Assembly: GCA_027924585.1 (NCBI GenBank)
Contig: BSBM01000186.1
Location: 4,898,001 to 4,962,000 of the forward strand
Length of the DNA: 64,000 bases
Direction: 5' to 3'
DNA from: Larix kaempferi
Lineage: Eukaryota > Streptophyta > Pinopsida > Pinales > Pinaceae
How positions within the stretch are numbered: position 1 is the stretch's first letter; every line of letters starts with the position of its first letter. Positions 31,936 through 43,776 of the stretch are shown in pieces. Position numbers and translations under genes: made by a program. The notes beneath the pieces were generated by a model, which saw nothing but the letters and a program-made list of their open reading frames with translations, searched no databases and had not been told where the DNA came from.

Positions 31936-33711
31936 TGTTGAAGCCTTGGATGTGTAAGTTGCTGGAATGGGTTCTAAGGCTAAAATACAGGGTGAAAACC
32001 TAGATTGAAAGGCTTAAAAAGACTTTGCGCAAGAGCAATTATATCCCCAGCCTGTTTGGTGTAGTTAACTCCCACTGATACAAAGGCCTCCATTGGCACT
32101 TATGGGTTTTGATCCTGAAAGGATCAATCTTCCTGTGAGGGAATATTAAAATGTCCTAACTCTAAAATGGATCTAAACCTATAACAAATCTACCTTAAAG
32201 GAAATCTAAACTAAGTCAGATCTAATCTAAGAGAAGTGTTTTGACTGTATCAAGGATAACTTGTTTGAGTTTAAATAATTCATTTCACCAACTTAACAGA
32301 AATGTAAAATTGGATCTTTCCTTATGACTTCAAAATACAATCACGCAATGAAAATTAACTGATAATAGTTTAAAGATTATGTGCATGCAAGATTATCCTG
32401 TAGTTCTTATGTTAATTGAAAAATTAACATGAATTAATAATCTCTATTAATCATTTGCAGAAATAGATAAATATTTTAATTAAATAAATTCAATTAAAAC
32501 AAAAGATACGCAAACCATTAATTAAGACAAATCCAAATCATAGATCAATGCATTAATGACTGATTGCAAAATCAAAACAACATTCATGCAATATTTAAGG
32601 TGAAGAAATCAGATATCATCAAAGAAATTTGATAACATAGACTCATTAAAATATGATTACAAATCAAAAGAATGGTGCAGAACAAAACAATCCATTATCA
32701 ACTGCAAGATCATGGGAAATCAATGGCTAAGATCAAACATGCAGGATGCGGAAGAAAAGTTGCGGATGTTTATTTCACAAATATATACATCCTTTCTGCA
32801 ATCTGCAATCTGCAATTGTGGGTTGCAGGTTCGGGAAATGCAAACCACACTAATGAATCTAATGACTCTTCCGCAATCCGCAATTTGCAATTGCAGGTTG
32901 CGGGTTGCGAAATGCAACATGCAAAATTATTAACAAAGTGTTCCCACAATTTGCATTGCGGGTTGCGAGTTTCGGGTGCAAACAACCACAATTATTTGAA
33001 AAACAATTCCACGTCTGCAATCCACATTGTGAATTGCGGGTTGCGGAACGAAAAATGTTCCAAACCAAAAATCAAACCTCAACAATCCGAATTGTGGATT
33101 GCATATTGTGGGTTGCGGAAAGAATTGACTTTTGGGAAAATCAAAGCTTTCTGCAACTCACAAACACAGAAAATGAAAGGCATTTTGAAACTAGAAAATT
33201 ACTAACTTAATCAAATCATGACAAAGCAATAAAAGCATGATGAAAAACCCCAAAATGACCATGTAATTGAATCATTACCATTTCATATAAAAATTTGGGG
33301 CTCCAATGTTTTCTTGAAAACATGGGATCTGTTGTACCTACAACAAATGGCGATTGGCTAGGACAAACCAGTTATCTCTGTAAATAAAATATGTAGTTAC
33401 CAGGAAGACATGTCAGCAAACTTATATTTCAACCTATAATTCACAAAATGTTCTCATAAAACACAATCAAAACAACAGAGTTAGTCATATGATTGATATA
33501 TCGCCATCCAAAACCATTTAATGATGATGTTCATATGACAAGTTAGTCTTAAAAACAAATAGGAATCCTTTACCAATACGTAGTCATAGGAAGGTAGTTT
33601 ATGATGAACCTTTGAGAAAACATAGAACCATTTTAGGTTTCCAAATCTGGAATCACCTTGGGTTTATTAATTATTTATTTATGTACAAATAAATTACTCA
33701 CAATATATACA
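31936..33711 (-). repeat. 3' LTR of the outer Tat element
   Basis: About 1776 bp. In element sense it starts TGTATATATTG right after a purine tract and ends near TTCAACA. The part at 31936-32645 (the LTR's 3' portion) is clearly homologous to 50149-50855. The part at 32646-33711 has no counterpart in the other LTR and contains a hairpin-rich minisatellite. Confidence 0.75.
32790..33125. repeat. Hairpin minisatellite, five units of about 70-75 bp
   Basis: Units centred near 32812, 32887, 32955, 33030 and 33102 each pair a CCGCAATYYGCAAT-like half with a GGGTTGCGGGTTGCGG-like half, so each can fold back on itself. The repeat creates several overlapping open frames on both strands that are not genes. 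It lies inside the LTR segment missing from the partner LTR. Confidence 0.7.
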
Positions 33712-33760
33712 TTCCCCCCTCTTTTTTTCTTTTTCTTTTTATTCTCTTTTTTTTTTCAAG
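33712..33760 (-). promoter_or_regulatory. Polypurine tract of the outer Tat element
   Basis: On the minus strand an almost pure A/G run ending in AAAAGAGGGGGGAA sits directly before the LTR start TGTATATATTG. Confidence 0.75.
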
Positions 33761-34388
33761 CAGAATGAAAATATGCAAACAAGACTTATGTTGATACAAG
33801 GCCATTTCCCTGACTTGGTGATTAGATTTTGGCAATGTCATTCATAGAATTGATCTGGATATGATCTTTTGCATATCATGAATGGACCGACCTGTGATAT
33901 GATCTTCCACCTTCCAGCAGCAGCTGAAAGTCACCTCCCATGTTTGGTGGCTTGATGTGGATATGTCATTCCACTTAAACATCCATGAACATAATGGGTT
34001 GGCTTGCAATAAGACCCCCCATCTTGCAATATACAATTATTAAGGTGAATTATTTTCAAGGTGATCAGAGTGGGATCCATAATAGGTAAGGCTGACAAGG
34101 CTAGGAATATATGTTGCCATTCACTTGTGAAACATAAGGCAGGAAAACCAATTGCTTTCTCAACTTCAATTAACCAGATAAAACATCCATAAAGATATTG
34201 ATTAAGGTTGGGAGGTATCAATTAAGGATTTGCCAATATTGACTGTTAATTCCATGAAAAACATTTTCTGATGTAGGATGAGTGAAATTAAACTGACATT
34301 GCAACCTAGAAACTTCAGACTAAAACTGAAACCAATATACAAAAGAAAATAAAATGAAAACAAAGTAGGAAAGCAAACAAACCACACT
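33761..34388 (-). other. Non-coding tail of the outer Tat element
   Basis: No integrase motif or long frame is seen where integrase would be expected. Short frames at 34221-33931 and 34480-34202 have no recognisable domain. Confidence 0.5.
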
Positions 34389-36218
34389 TTATGTACAGTA
34401 AGTGAATCTGATAAAATTAATAGAACCTGTTGTTGTACTCTCTTCTTGTTCCCACTCAATATACTGTTGTAGAGGATCATTAGATTGAGCGGTTAGCAGA
34501 CACAAGACTTGGCCTTTCACAATATTTGCTGGTCTGATCTCCAAATCATATTCTTGCAAAGATGTCATCCAGTGAGCTCTCTTTTCACCCAATTCTTTCT
34601 GAACTAGAACATTTCTGATAGCTGCATAAGGTACAATGACTTTAGTCCAAGATTTCAATAAATATGGTCTAAAATTTTTTACCGATTTATAGACCCTGTA
34701 AGCTTGTTTATCGACCTGGGATTAGTTTAGTTCTGCTCCTTTGAACATGGAGCTCATGAATGAAATAGGGATTTCAGCATCATTATCATGTTTCTGTGTA
34801 AGGACAGTTGTGTAGGAGAAGTCAATAGAAAACGTGTACAAAATAAAATCTTTGTTGAAGTCTGGAGACATCAAAGCGGGGGCTTCCACAATGGCTCTCC
34901 GGATTTCAACAAATGCATTTCTTTGTTCCTCAGACCACTTAAATTGGGCATATTTTTTAACCAATTGTTTCAACGACTTAACAATTTGAGCAAAATTCGG
35001 AACAAATATACAAACAAAATTAATCTTACCAAGAAAAGATTGCATGGATTTACGTGACCCAGGTAGGACAATCTTCGCAATGGCTTCTGTGCATTCTGGA
35101 TCAATGATCATGCCTTCTTTCGAAACAATAAAACCCAACAACTTACCTTCAGTGACTGCAAATATAGATTTTTTCGGGTTCAATGAGATTCCATATCTTC
35201 TACAGCACTCGAACACCTGTTTCAGAGTAGACAAATGTTCGTGTCATTTTTTAGAATAAATGGTAATATCGTCTAAATATACAATGACAGAATTGTGCAT
35301 CAATCCCCTAAAAGCTATGTCCATAGCTCTTTGAAAGGTAGCACCATCATTTATCAGCCCAAAAGGCATTTTCCTATAGGAAAAGGTTCCCCAAGGGGTC
35401 CTAAAAGTTGTTTTTAGTTTATCATAAGGGGAAAATAGGACTTGGTTATATCCCGAGAAGCCATCAAGGAGAGAAAACATCTCAGACCCTACTACTTTCT
35501 GTAGAATCTGCTCCATTGGAGGAACAATGTAGTGGTCCTTTTCAGAAGCTCTGTTTAAGTTTTTGAAATCAACACAGAGTCTGATTTCCCCATTCTTCTT
35601 TGGAACAGGTACCGGATTAGCAATCCACTGTGTATGTCTGGTAGGGAATACAATTCATGCTTCCAGTAATTTCTCAAGCTTCTTCTTGACAGAGGGTTCT
35701 AGACTGGGATGAATCTTCCTTAACTTCTGTTGGTAAGGTTTTACCTCAGGTTTCATTGGTATATTATGGTGCATGATACTGGTGTCAAAATTTTTGAGTT
35801 CATCGTATGTCCATACAAAGACATATTTGAACTCCTTACACAGTTTGATAAAAGCTCTCTTTTCCTCAACAGAGCAATCAACCCCTAGATTGATGAAACG
35901 AGGATTTTGTTCAGTTCCTAGGTTGACTAGCTCATAATTGAGGGATGAACTCTGGGTTTTACAGTTGGTCTTTTGCTCGAACTTATCTTGCAGGTCATAA
36001 TATTTATCGAGGTTGATGATTGATTTACGGATAAGATTGTAAAGATGAGTGGAATCAGCCAAAGACTTCTCATGCTCAGCTTCATCTATTGCCACATCTT
36101 GAAACGTGTCCTGGGATGTAAGAAAATCTAATATTTGATTTTCATCATCAAACACTTTCCAATTAGTCACATTATCAGGAATGGAAGGCCTATACATAAG
36201 TTCAATTGAAAAAGTGTT
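34389..36218 (-). pseudogene. RT and RNase H of the outer Tat element
   Basis: The RT lead-in (36197-35655) includes GVDCSVEEKRAFIKLCKEF and ends in VKKKLEKLLEA. The palm follows after a stop, with LLDGFSGYNQVLFSPYDK and the catalytic IVYLDDITIYSKK (35516-35244). Then come thumb and connection (ECCRRYGISLNPKKSIF, LGKINFVCIFVPNFAQ) to 34722, and a shortened RNase H with RAHWMTSLQEYDLEI at 34658-34389. At least three in-frame stops separate the parts. The start joins the aRNase H at 47193 across the inner insertion. Confidence 0.9.
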
Positions 36219-36223
36219 AGGGG
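36219..36223. repeat. Target-site duplication AGGGG (left)
   Basis: It precedes the inner element's LTR start at 36224 and recurs at 47188-47192. Deleting one copy plus the element restores continuous outer-element reading. Confidence 0.88.
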
Positions 36224-37126
36224 TGTTACACCCAAAATCTACTCATCATAAGATTAAGTGTATACACCCCTAAAGACACCTGGACTAAGTAATCATCCTG
36301 GGAGGATTTGTACCCAATTGTGCTAGGTTTTGAAGGGTCGTCACAGGTTGCACACTAGCAACATGCGACGTCACATCTTGCTCCACTGTAGGGTGCGACG
36401 AGTTCATTTAATGGCAAAACATAGCTTATTCGATATCCTTCTCGAAACTTGCTCATTTTGGGGCTTATCCCTGACCTCTAGGGGAGCTGGTACTCAACTC
36501 CTGACTCTTTGGGAGGATCACCTATCTCTCTCCTATCATCTCTCAACCTATTCTATCCATACCCTATCCATTTAGTCCTATATAAGTGAAGCTCACTCCC
36601 ATCCCAAAGGGAGGAAGACTATGGTATCTACATGCTAGTGAAATCACTCTTAGAACATCTTCACTCACCTATTGGAGAACTCATACTTCCTTGGAAGGAT
36701 ATGGCAATTGGATTTGTCAGAGAAGGGCTACAACGTTAAGTCATTGGTTGTGGTTCTATATCTCTATCATGTACTCCTCTATTTGCAGTAATACAAATGC
36801 TTTCCACCAATATTGTTCATGTGTGCAACGATATTGAGTAGTTTACCTGCTTAACTGTTTACTTAGATCGCTTATTGTATAGATGTCTTTTACTTGTTTC
36901 TCTTGTTTCTTGTCTTGATAGGTCTTGCAGCTTGGATCTGACGACCGTGGGACGTGGATCAACATTCAGGAGAAAGGATTGCGCAGTGAAAAGGTAAGGC
37001 ATCTAGTACTTGATCCTTAAGTAGATCTAGGAGATGCACTTGTAGTCTGTTATATTTGTTCTAGACTCACTTTGAGCTAGGGAGATCCAGCTCACGTTCG
37101 CTCGAGTGGATTGTCCGATACCAAAT
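36224..37126 (+). repeat. 5' LTR of the inner Tat element
   Basis: It begins TGTTACACCC and matches 46299-47187 almost base for base until GTGGATTGTCCG near 37117. The last ten bases differ between copies, so the exact end (placed at 37126 from the target duplication) is uncertain by a few bases and lacks a clean CA. Confidence 0.85.
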
Positions 37127-37127
37127 C

Positions 37128-37145
37128 TGGCGACCATATTGGGGA
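37128..37145 (+). promoter_or_regulatory. Probable primer-binding site of the inner Tat element
   Basis: TGGCGACCATATTGGGGA lies just after the LTR. It resembles the TGGCGxC...GGGGA primer sites of plant Tat/Athila elements, with mismatches in the middle. I cannot fix the tRNA. Confidence 0.6.
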
Positions 37146-39220
37146 GTATATAGAGTTTGGTCAGTAGTTGTCAATTTGAGAGTCATTTTTAGTTGATTGC
37201 TTGACACAAGCCTTTTATTTTTGCCATTTACTTCTTGGAGTTGATTTCACTATCAGATATTCATATTGAAGACTCCGATCTACTTCCTCTGAGTTTACAC
37301 AACTCATTCCCAAACCATTCCATAGTTCATTACTGAGAGATCTGATTCATTTTTTAATCTAGACTTCGCTTGTCGCACCCCTTGCATTGGCATACTACGA
37401 CATCGTCGCACTTCCCATGTAGGCAGACTGCGACGTCGCACTGTGCACAAGGATAGAGTGCGCCAATTTGTCAAATTTTTGGCATGCAGGCATCTCCTCT
37501 CCATTTGGCAGTCTGGACTTTGGTTTGCTGTATGAACTCTCTCTGTGCTGCAAGATCTAGACAGGGATCCCATTTATGATTTGTGTTTTGAGTGTTTGGT
37601 TCTATTTCGATTGATTTTGGGTTCGATTTTGGACAAGCTTGAAGACCTGTAGTGGTGGATACTCTTATCTCCTCCACCTTCATCTGTTCACCCTTGCATT
37701 CCCTTCTTTCCATTCCTGATCTGATCGGTACATTAGATCATCTTCCAGACCTCATTTACATTTGTTTTGAGCTTTGCTTGCTTAGTTTGCTTGCTGCTGC
37801 TTGATTTGGACTTAAGTGTGTCTTTCAGCTTGGTTGAGTGCTTGTCTTTTCTTGAGTCTTCTGAATGTACTAGTGCTGCAAGTAGTGTTTTATTTTCAGT
37901 CATTTCGATCTGAAAGCTCAGTTGTTATCAAGTTTATTCTTTGATGCATCCATTGAAAAGTTAAAAGTGCTTCTTTCCCATCATTTCTTGAACATTATTG
38001 AAGAAAATTGTTGTGCATTGGAAAATTCTCGTTTATGTTTTGGAAATGTTGAATGAATGTATGATCTATTGTGTTTTTCTCGAATTATGAATCGCTCATT
38101 TTCTTGAAAGGCTCAAAATACGCTTCGATTTTTGCAAAGTTAATTCCATGCTAAGGAAAGATAGATGCATTTTTAATTTTTGTTTCCTTTAGATCAGTGA
38201 AAGTGAAATTGAAAAACTTGCATATTCCATTTCAGAATCCTCTCTTTTCATTACCTAGTGTCATTTTACTTTAAAAAGAAAAAGAAAAGGAAAAATGATT
38301 TGATTTGGATAGTAGTGTTATGATTTTTTGTGTTTCACTGACAAAGGAAAAGAATACTTTCATTGTCAAAAATGTTTGAATTGGGATTGTGTTGCATTGA
38401 GTTTGTTTTGGCAATACTATTGGAGAAAATTTTCTCCTTCCCATAGCTTGAATTCATTGAAAGAAAAGAATATTTCGTGCATGTAGCTAGGACTTGCATT
38501 ATGCTTCTGATTATGTACTCACCTCATGCATTCACCTAACGCATCCACGATAAAATTAATGGTAGAACTATGTAAACTTTTTAGCAACTTGTGTGTAAGT
38601 TAGAGACGTGTTCCAGTGTCGTTAAGCGTGGCAGCTGTCGTTATTTTCCAGCACTGTATCTCGAGGGTATTGCAGTCTTCCACGTACTTATCGGTATATC
38701 GAGATCCTTCACATACCCAACAAGTACCATAATTCGTACTTGGCGTATATCGAAGGGTGTATCACGTACACGGTAGTATATCAGAAGGCCTTTTTCCGAA
38801 CGGTTGTGCATTAGACAGCACCACTGTGGATTTGAGCTCCCACGTGCCTTGCATATATCGGGAGACACCATTAAGATTCCTGAAACCAACCAAGTTAACA
38901 ATTTGGCCATCTTGGCAAAGCAATACACCGAGAATAGTACTCGGGGAGATTAGCATGCATGTACTATCCAGGTAATCGGGTATGCAGGAAAGGGTATGGT
39001 CCCAATCCTCCTTGTCGTGTCATATTGTTGGACCATGCAGTATATCGCGGTTTGTGATGCCTTGATAATCCCGTGAGGTTCCAAAATTTTGAATCCACTC
39101 TGTCACATAAGTTTGCTTGTTGCCTTAGTTTGAGTAGGTTTTTCTAGACTGCTTTTCTTTTAGCATACTCTTAGGACAAACGCTATTTCAGCCATCCTGG
39201 TTGATCATCCTGACACTCTG
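37146..39220 (+). other. Long leader of the inner Tat element
   Basis: About 2 kb without a supported gene. At 38650-39050 a GTATATCG-like motif recurs about six times at irregular spacing. Confidence 0.5.
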
Positions 39221-41115
39221 GTGGATTTTCCCTGGAGAAGATTCCATAGGATCTTAAACTTATCATTCGAATATCCCCTTAATCCGGAGTTTATTTCGAC
39301 GATAAGAATGGATCAGTGTAATGCAGTCGTAGTTATTGAAGTGGAAAACCCCACTTTGAATGTTGGAGGACTTTTGTTTCCACAAACTCCTCCAGATTCA
39401 CCTGCCTCTCATCCCCCATAGAATGAAGGAGCACAAACCCCCACTTCACAAGACCTTTCTCCTGTCATCATGGGAGAACTTGGATCATTGGAATGGATAA
39501 ACCGACCTCAGGATGACCCTACAACAGCTGTTGGTCCTTCAGCAGCTTATTGGACATCTTCTACAGACCACCCAGTGGCTCATTTTTCCATCTCATCCCC
39601 ACCTAACTGGACTACTCCAGAGTTCTCTAGGCCTTACTATAGGCCTGACCTCGCCGAGATTTTCAGCCCCATCCATGAACATTTGGAACAGTTACGTATT
39701 AGAGGTGATGAGCTTCAAAGACAAAGTCTCGAGCAATACTCTGAAGAGTTTCGAAATCGCCATTTCCAACAAAGATTTGATGACGGAAACATCCTAGTTC
39801 ATCCGATATCTTTCGGATCACATAAAGCGCCCCACCATGAGACCGCTAATAAGACTGGTCAACCCTCACAAGAATCCAGTCTTGCACCTCAAGTGAACCA
39901 ACCGGTGGAAGGACAACAGTCCAACACACCTGTCACTACCACAGTTACTTTATCAGTTCCTCCCCCACCTCAGAATTCAAGGGGAGGGTATTCCATTCCC
40001 ATGAATTATCTTATTGGTAATCTTATTACTACGATAGCTAGTCAACAACCTATGTTGGTTCAACCTTTGAATAGTGGTCAACCTATCGTGGCTGGGGGGA
40101 AACCCCTGTTTCCTAACCAGAATGTAAATGGTGGAATCCCCAACAGACCCTCTGTTGGACCTTCCCAACCCACTAGACCATCCACCATGGGATTATCTCA
40201 TGTTGGGTGGCCATTAAATGTAACCCAACCCTCATGGAGTCAAGCGTATCCAGGTTCTGTTAACCCTGTGTCGGGCCAACCTAATCCCGAAAATGCACTA
40301 TATGGGATACCTTATCCCGAGAATCCATACACTCTATGGGGGCAACAACCTGTGTTGCAACACTGACCCCAATTGACTATCCCTCAAGTACCACCACCCC
40401 TAATCGGCCCTCCCCACCTCCTGCTAGAGGTGGTAGGCCCCCACCTAACCTTGGTGGAGGCCCACCTCATTTTACCTACAACATCCCTCACCCTTCCAGC
40501 GGTGGCAGGAATGGTCCACCACCCCCTCCCGGTGGAGGCGGCATGGGACCACCCTATCATGGTGGAGGAGGACATTTCCCTTCGGGTGGCGGAGGAAGTC
40601 CACCAACCCCTCCAGGAGGAGGTGGTGGAGGACCTAATTAATATGGTGGTGGCGGTGGTGGTGGAGACCCTCATCCTTCCGACGGTGGAGGTGGTGGGGG
40701 ACCCCATCCTTCTAGCGGTGGAAGTGGTCCACCACCCCCTTCAGGTGGAGGAGATTGTGGGCCTCCTCATTACGGTTATGGACCCCCACCTCCTCCCGGT
40801 GGTGGCGGTGGACCTCCACCCCCTCTCGGAGGTGGAGGTGGACCCCCACTTTATTAAAATGGACCACCTTATGGTGGCGGATCTCCTTAGGGTCTGGGCG
40901 GCACACCCCCCTATGGTTAGTTTCGTCCTGGTACACCTTATGATCAATTTGGTCCTTACACACCTTATCCATATTATCAATATGCGTAGCCTAATCCACA
41001 GCTGCCCTTGTTGGCTACTTTGGACCTACCTGACCTATCCCGTTTAACAAATGATCCTATTTACCACGGATCTAATTGGCCATCGATTCTGGTGAAACTT
41101 CCATCTGATATCAAT
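39221..41115 (+). pseudogene. gag: Gag N-terminal part with Gly/Pro-rich low-complexity region
   Basis: An open frame of 298 codons (39470-40366) is Pro/Gln/Ser-rich, with PDLAEIFSPIHEHLEQLR and EQYSEEFRNRHFQQRF. Frame then shifts by one near 40340 into about 500 bp encoding PPPGGGG-type repeats, interrupted by a few stops. It ends with a gag-core lead-in (NWPSILVKLPSDI) near 41110, exactly where the sequence jumps to integrase. The core gag and zinc knuckle are deleted. A frame before 39420 (MDFPWRRFHRILNL) is probably part of the same protein. Confidence 0.7.
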
Positions 41116-41817
41116 CATGTAATAGCACGGTTCAGAGTTCCTCAGGCAATTGTTACCGATCATGGTTCCCATTTTTAGAACCATATGGTTGATGAATTGA
41201 GTGACAGGTTGGGTTATCGCCATGAAAATTCAACACCCTACTACCCACAGTCCAATGGACAGGTCGAGGCCATTAACAAGGTCTTGAAAACTATGGTCCA
41301 AAGGATGGTAGGGACACATAAGTCCAATTGGAACAACATGCTCTTTTCAGCGTTATGGGCCTACTGAACTTCCATCAAAACTGCCACAGGCTTCACTCCC
41401 TTCCAATTGGTATACGGATTGGAGGCTATCCTACCTATAGAGTGCGAAATTCCATCTCTACAACTCGCTGTCGAACTTCTTCCGAAAACTACTATTGAGG
41501 AAGAATGTCTCTTGCACTTAGCAAAACTGGATGAGTCCCGCCGAGATGTTTCTCTTGCTAATGACGCACACAAGAAATGCATCAAAGCCCAATACAACAA
41601 GTCAGTTGAACCTTGTATCTTTAATGAGGGTGACCTGGTCCTCACTTATGACCAGAAGCATGACAAACTAGGAGTAGGAAAGTTAGAATCCATGTGGCAT
41701 GGACCTTACATAGTCAAACGTGTTTTGGAGAAGGGAGCTTACGAGCTTGAAGACTATGACAGAATCTCTTTGTTTGAACCCCGCAATGGGATTTACCTGA
41801 AGAGATACTACTCTTAA
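41116..41817 (+). pseudogene. Integrase second half
   Basis: It starts in the catalytic core just before the second Asp (VTDHGSHF) and includes the catalytic Glu region (YYPQSNGQVEAINKVL). It continues through FTPFQLVYGLEAILPIE to a C-terminal WHGPYIVKRVLEKGAYEL module. The first Asp and the zinc-binding HHCC domain are missing through deletion. In-frame stops lie at 41177 and 41365. Confidence 0.9.
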
Positions 41818-41936
41818 ATTCATCATGCTTAGACTTTCTTGTATATACTCTACATGGCATGTTTTTTGTGTTTTTGTGTGTGTTGTGATGCTTTTGTTTT
41901 TGAGTATCTTTAGATCGTGTTTCTGCTTCTTATACC

Positions 41937-42371
41937 ATGTTCTGTCTGCATGTGCAGATGTCAACATGCTATGGATTCGTGGACGGTGCCAGCCGGCATA
42001 CCCGTAACCTTGCTTCAGCAGCCTGGGTACTATATTCCCTAACAGGTGAGCTCATTAGCTCAGGAGGAAGTTTCCTAGGGTTTGCGACCAACAATGCCGC
42101 AGAGTATCAGGCAGTAATCAGAACCCTAGCTAATGCCATTTCCTTGTGTATGAACCACATTGTCATCCACATGGATTCTCAATTAGTGGTTTCCCATCTT
42201 AACCGGTTTTACACCATCCGTGATCCCACCTTACTCCATCTCTTCAGACGAGTACATCTCCTAGAAAGGTCATTTGAATGCGTTCAATACCTACACATTC
42301 CACGAGAGTTAAACACAGTTGCTAACTCGATGGCCAACTTCATTTTAGATTGGTACATCACACACACATAA
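41937..42371 (+). pseudogene. Archaeal-type RNase H downstream of integrase
   Basis: An open frame of 144 codons has the RNase H order FVDGASR (Asp), TNNAAEYQAV (Glu), VIHMDSQLVV (Asp) and HIPRELNTVANSMAN. In active enzymes the last block carries a fourth acid in an A-D pair; here it reads A-N, so it may be inactive. The pattern is the plant/archaeal type acquired by Tat-lineage elements. It starts 120 bp after the integrase stop and may have been expressed separately or by recoding. Confidence 0.8.
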
Positions 42372-42689
42372 CACACATAATATGTAAAAGCATTCACCAC
42401 ATGTAAATAATGTAATGTATAAAAGCAAACATTTAAACAAGATCACATCAGTAATCATTTTAGAAAAACACATAATGTATAAATCACCGATAATGCCTGT
42501 ATATATATTTATCGCTCAAAAAGTAGTGCTGGTACAAAATTTGAAGCACAATGGCTTTCAGTGAGTCTCTACAAAAATCTGAAGCATCGTAGCTTTCAAT
42601 AGTACAAAATATGAGGCCTCTAAGCTCTCAGTACAAGTATAATAGTGTCATCAGGCCTAACGCCTGACCCGTACACCACCCCTAGCTTG
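42372..42689. repeat. Three-unit 35-bp repeat downstream of aRNase H
   Basis: Units at 42534, 42571 and 42604 share ACAAAAT-TGAAGC...GCTTTCAGT. They fall just past the stop of the antisense accessory ORF, in its presumed 3' untranslated region. The rest of the segment is AT-rich and non-coding. Confidence 0.6.
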
Positions 42690-43776
42690 AACAACTCACT
42701 GTCGTTGGGTGAGGAAATAGTCGACAGTTCGAGCCACCTTGCAGAGTAAGGCGTTGAAGCGTATGGATGCTCCAACCCCAAACTTCTGCATAGGTCTTGA
42801 CAAGTCATCAATAGCTGGCTCCGGTACCTCCACGCTCAGCTGGGATAGGTTCCTGTACACCTCCTCCATCTCCTTAATGGCAGCATGAGCACCTGCAGGA
42901 ATGACTGCCTCCCCACCTCTATCTCTCCTCGCTAGAAGGGAGAGACCCACCTGCCGTACGGGGCCCACATCTTCACACACATATTACGTACTTGTCAGCA
43001 CCGCATCAAAAAAATGATATAATATACAAAACTAAAAATACAAGGGTAGTTTTGTTCTCACCGATGTCACCCCATGGTGCACCCTCCGGCAGCATCAAGT
43101 CGGGATCCTCTCGGAAGTCCGTGCCACTGTATAAAATGTCCTTGACCATGAGTAACTGGCCCTCTATCCAGTTGAAGAACTCGGGACCAAAGCTAATGAT
43201 GGTCCTACCACCATGATGGGTCATGACCTCAGCCCATCTAAGCATATGGGGATCCCTGGGCTCCCTGTCATCAAGTAGCAATTGCAGATGTAGAAGAGGA
43301 ATCCTCTCTAAGAGAAATGATACTATGATCAATCCATACCCAAACTGCTTGAGCTCCCCTCGCTGACACTTGGTCAGCTGAGCTCGGATGTTTGCGAGGA
43401 GACCCTCACACCAGTTGAAAACCCCGGGGGACATATTGTCCTCCGCATACAGCATCTGAGGCCGAGTAGTTGTGTGTGGGGATTAGATACCCACCACCCT
43501 AGTAATGGTAAGCAATATGGTACGCAGTGGGCGGCTCACCACATCCCTGATGAGTATCTTCCCACTGGAAGGTCGAGAGGTGGCGATACAGTGCTGCGAT
43601 ATCATGTCCTCAACTGTACGGTCACTGGCCCATGTTCCAGTAAGATGTACAGGGTCCCCTCTTCGGGACAAACAAGTAAGAAAGTAAATATCCTCAATGT
43701 CTATCGTGAGGATATGCTCACTGATCACAAAGTATTGTTGTGCCGCATCCCAACTCTAGAGCATGTGTGTCAATAG
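42690..43776 (-). pseudogene. Antisense accessory ORF resembling a plant mobile domain, with a probable intron
   Basis: Exon 1 runs 43776-43062 with ISEHILTIDIEDIYFL, then CLSRRGD, one in-frame TAA near 43481, FNWCEGLLANIRAQLTKCQ, FGYGLIIVSFLLERI and MLRWAEVMTHHGGR. A GT donor at 43061 and an AG at 42971 would join it in frame to exon 2 (42970-42696), which contains DVGPVRQVGLSLLARRDRGGE and ends ARTVDYFLTQRQ. Without splicing the frame stops inside an AT-rich stretch. The + strand ORF at 14587-15820 shares the blocks and the intron position. It lies antisense between aRNase H and the 3' LTR, as known antisense ORFs of Tat elements do. Confidence 0.65.

Noticed and set aside
32672-33210. Several overlapping ORFs on both strands
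   Set aside because: They are produced by the hairpin repeat; the translations mirror each other.
40373-41047. 224-codon frame on + and frames on - across the Gly/Pro repeat
   Set aside because: Out-of-frame readings of the GGN/CCN repeat. The Gly/Pro-rich reading links better to the gag on both sides.
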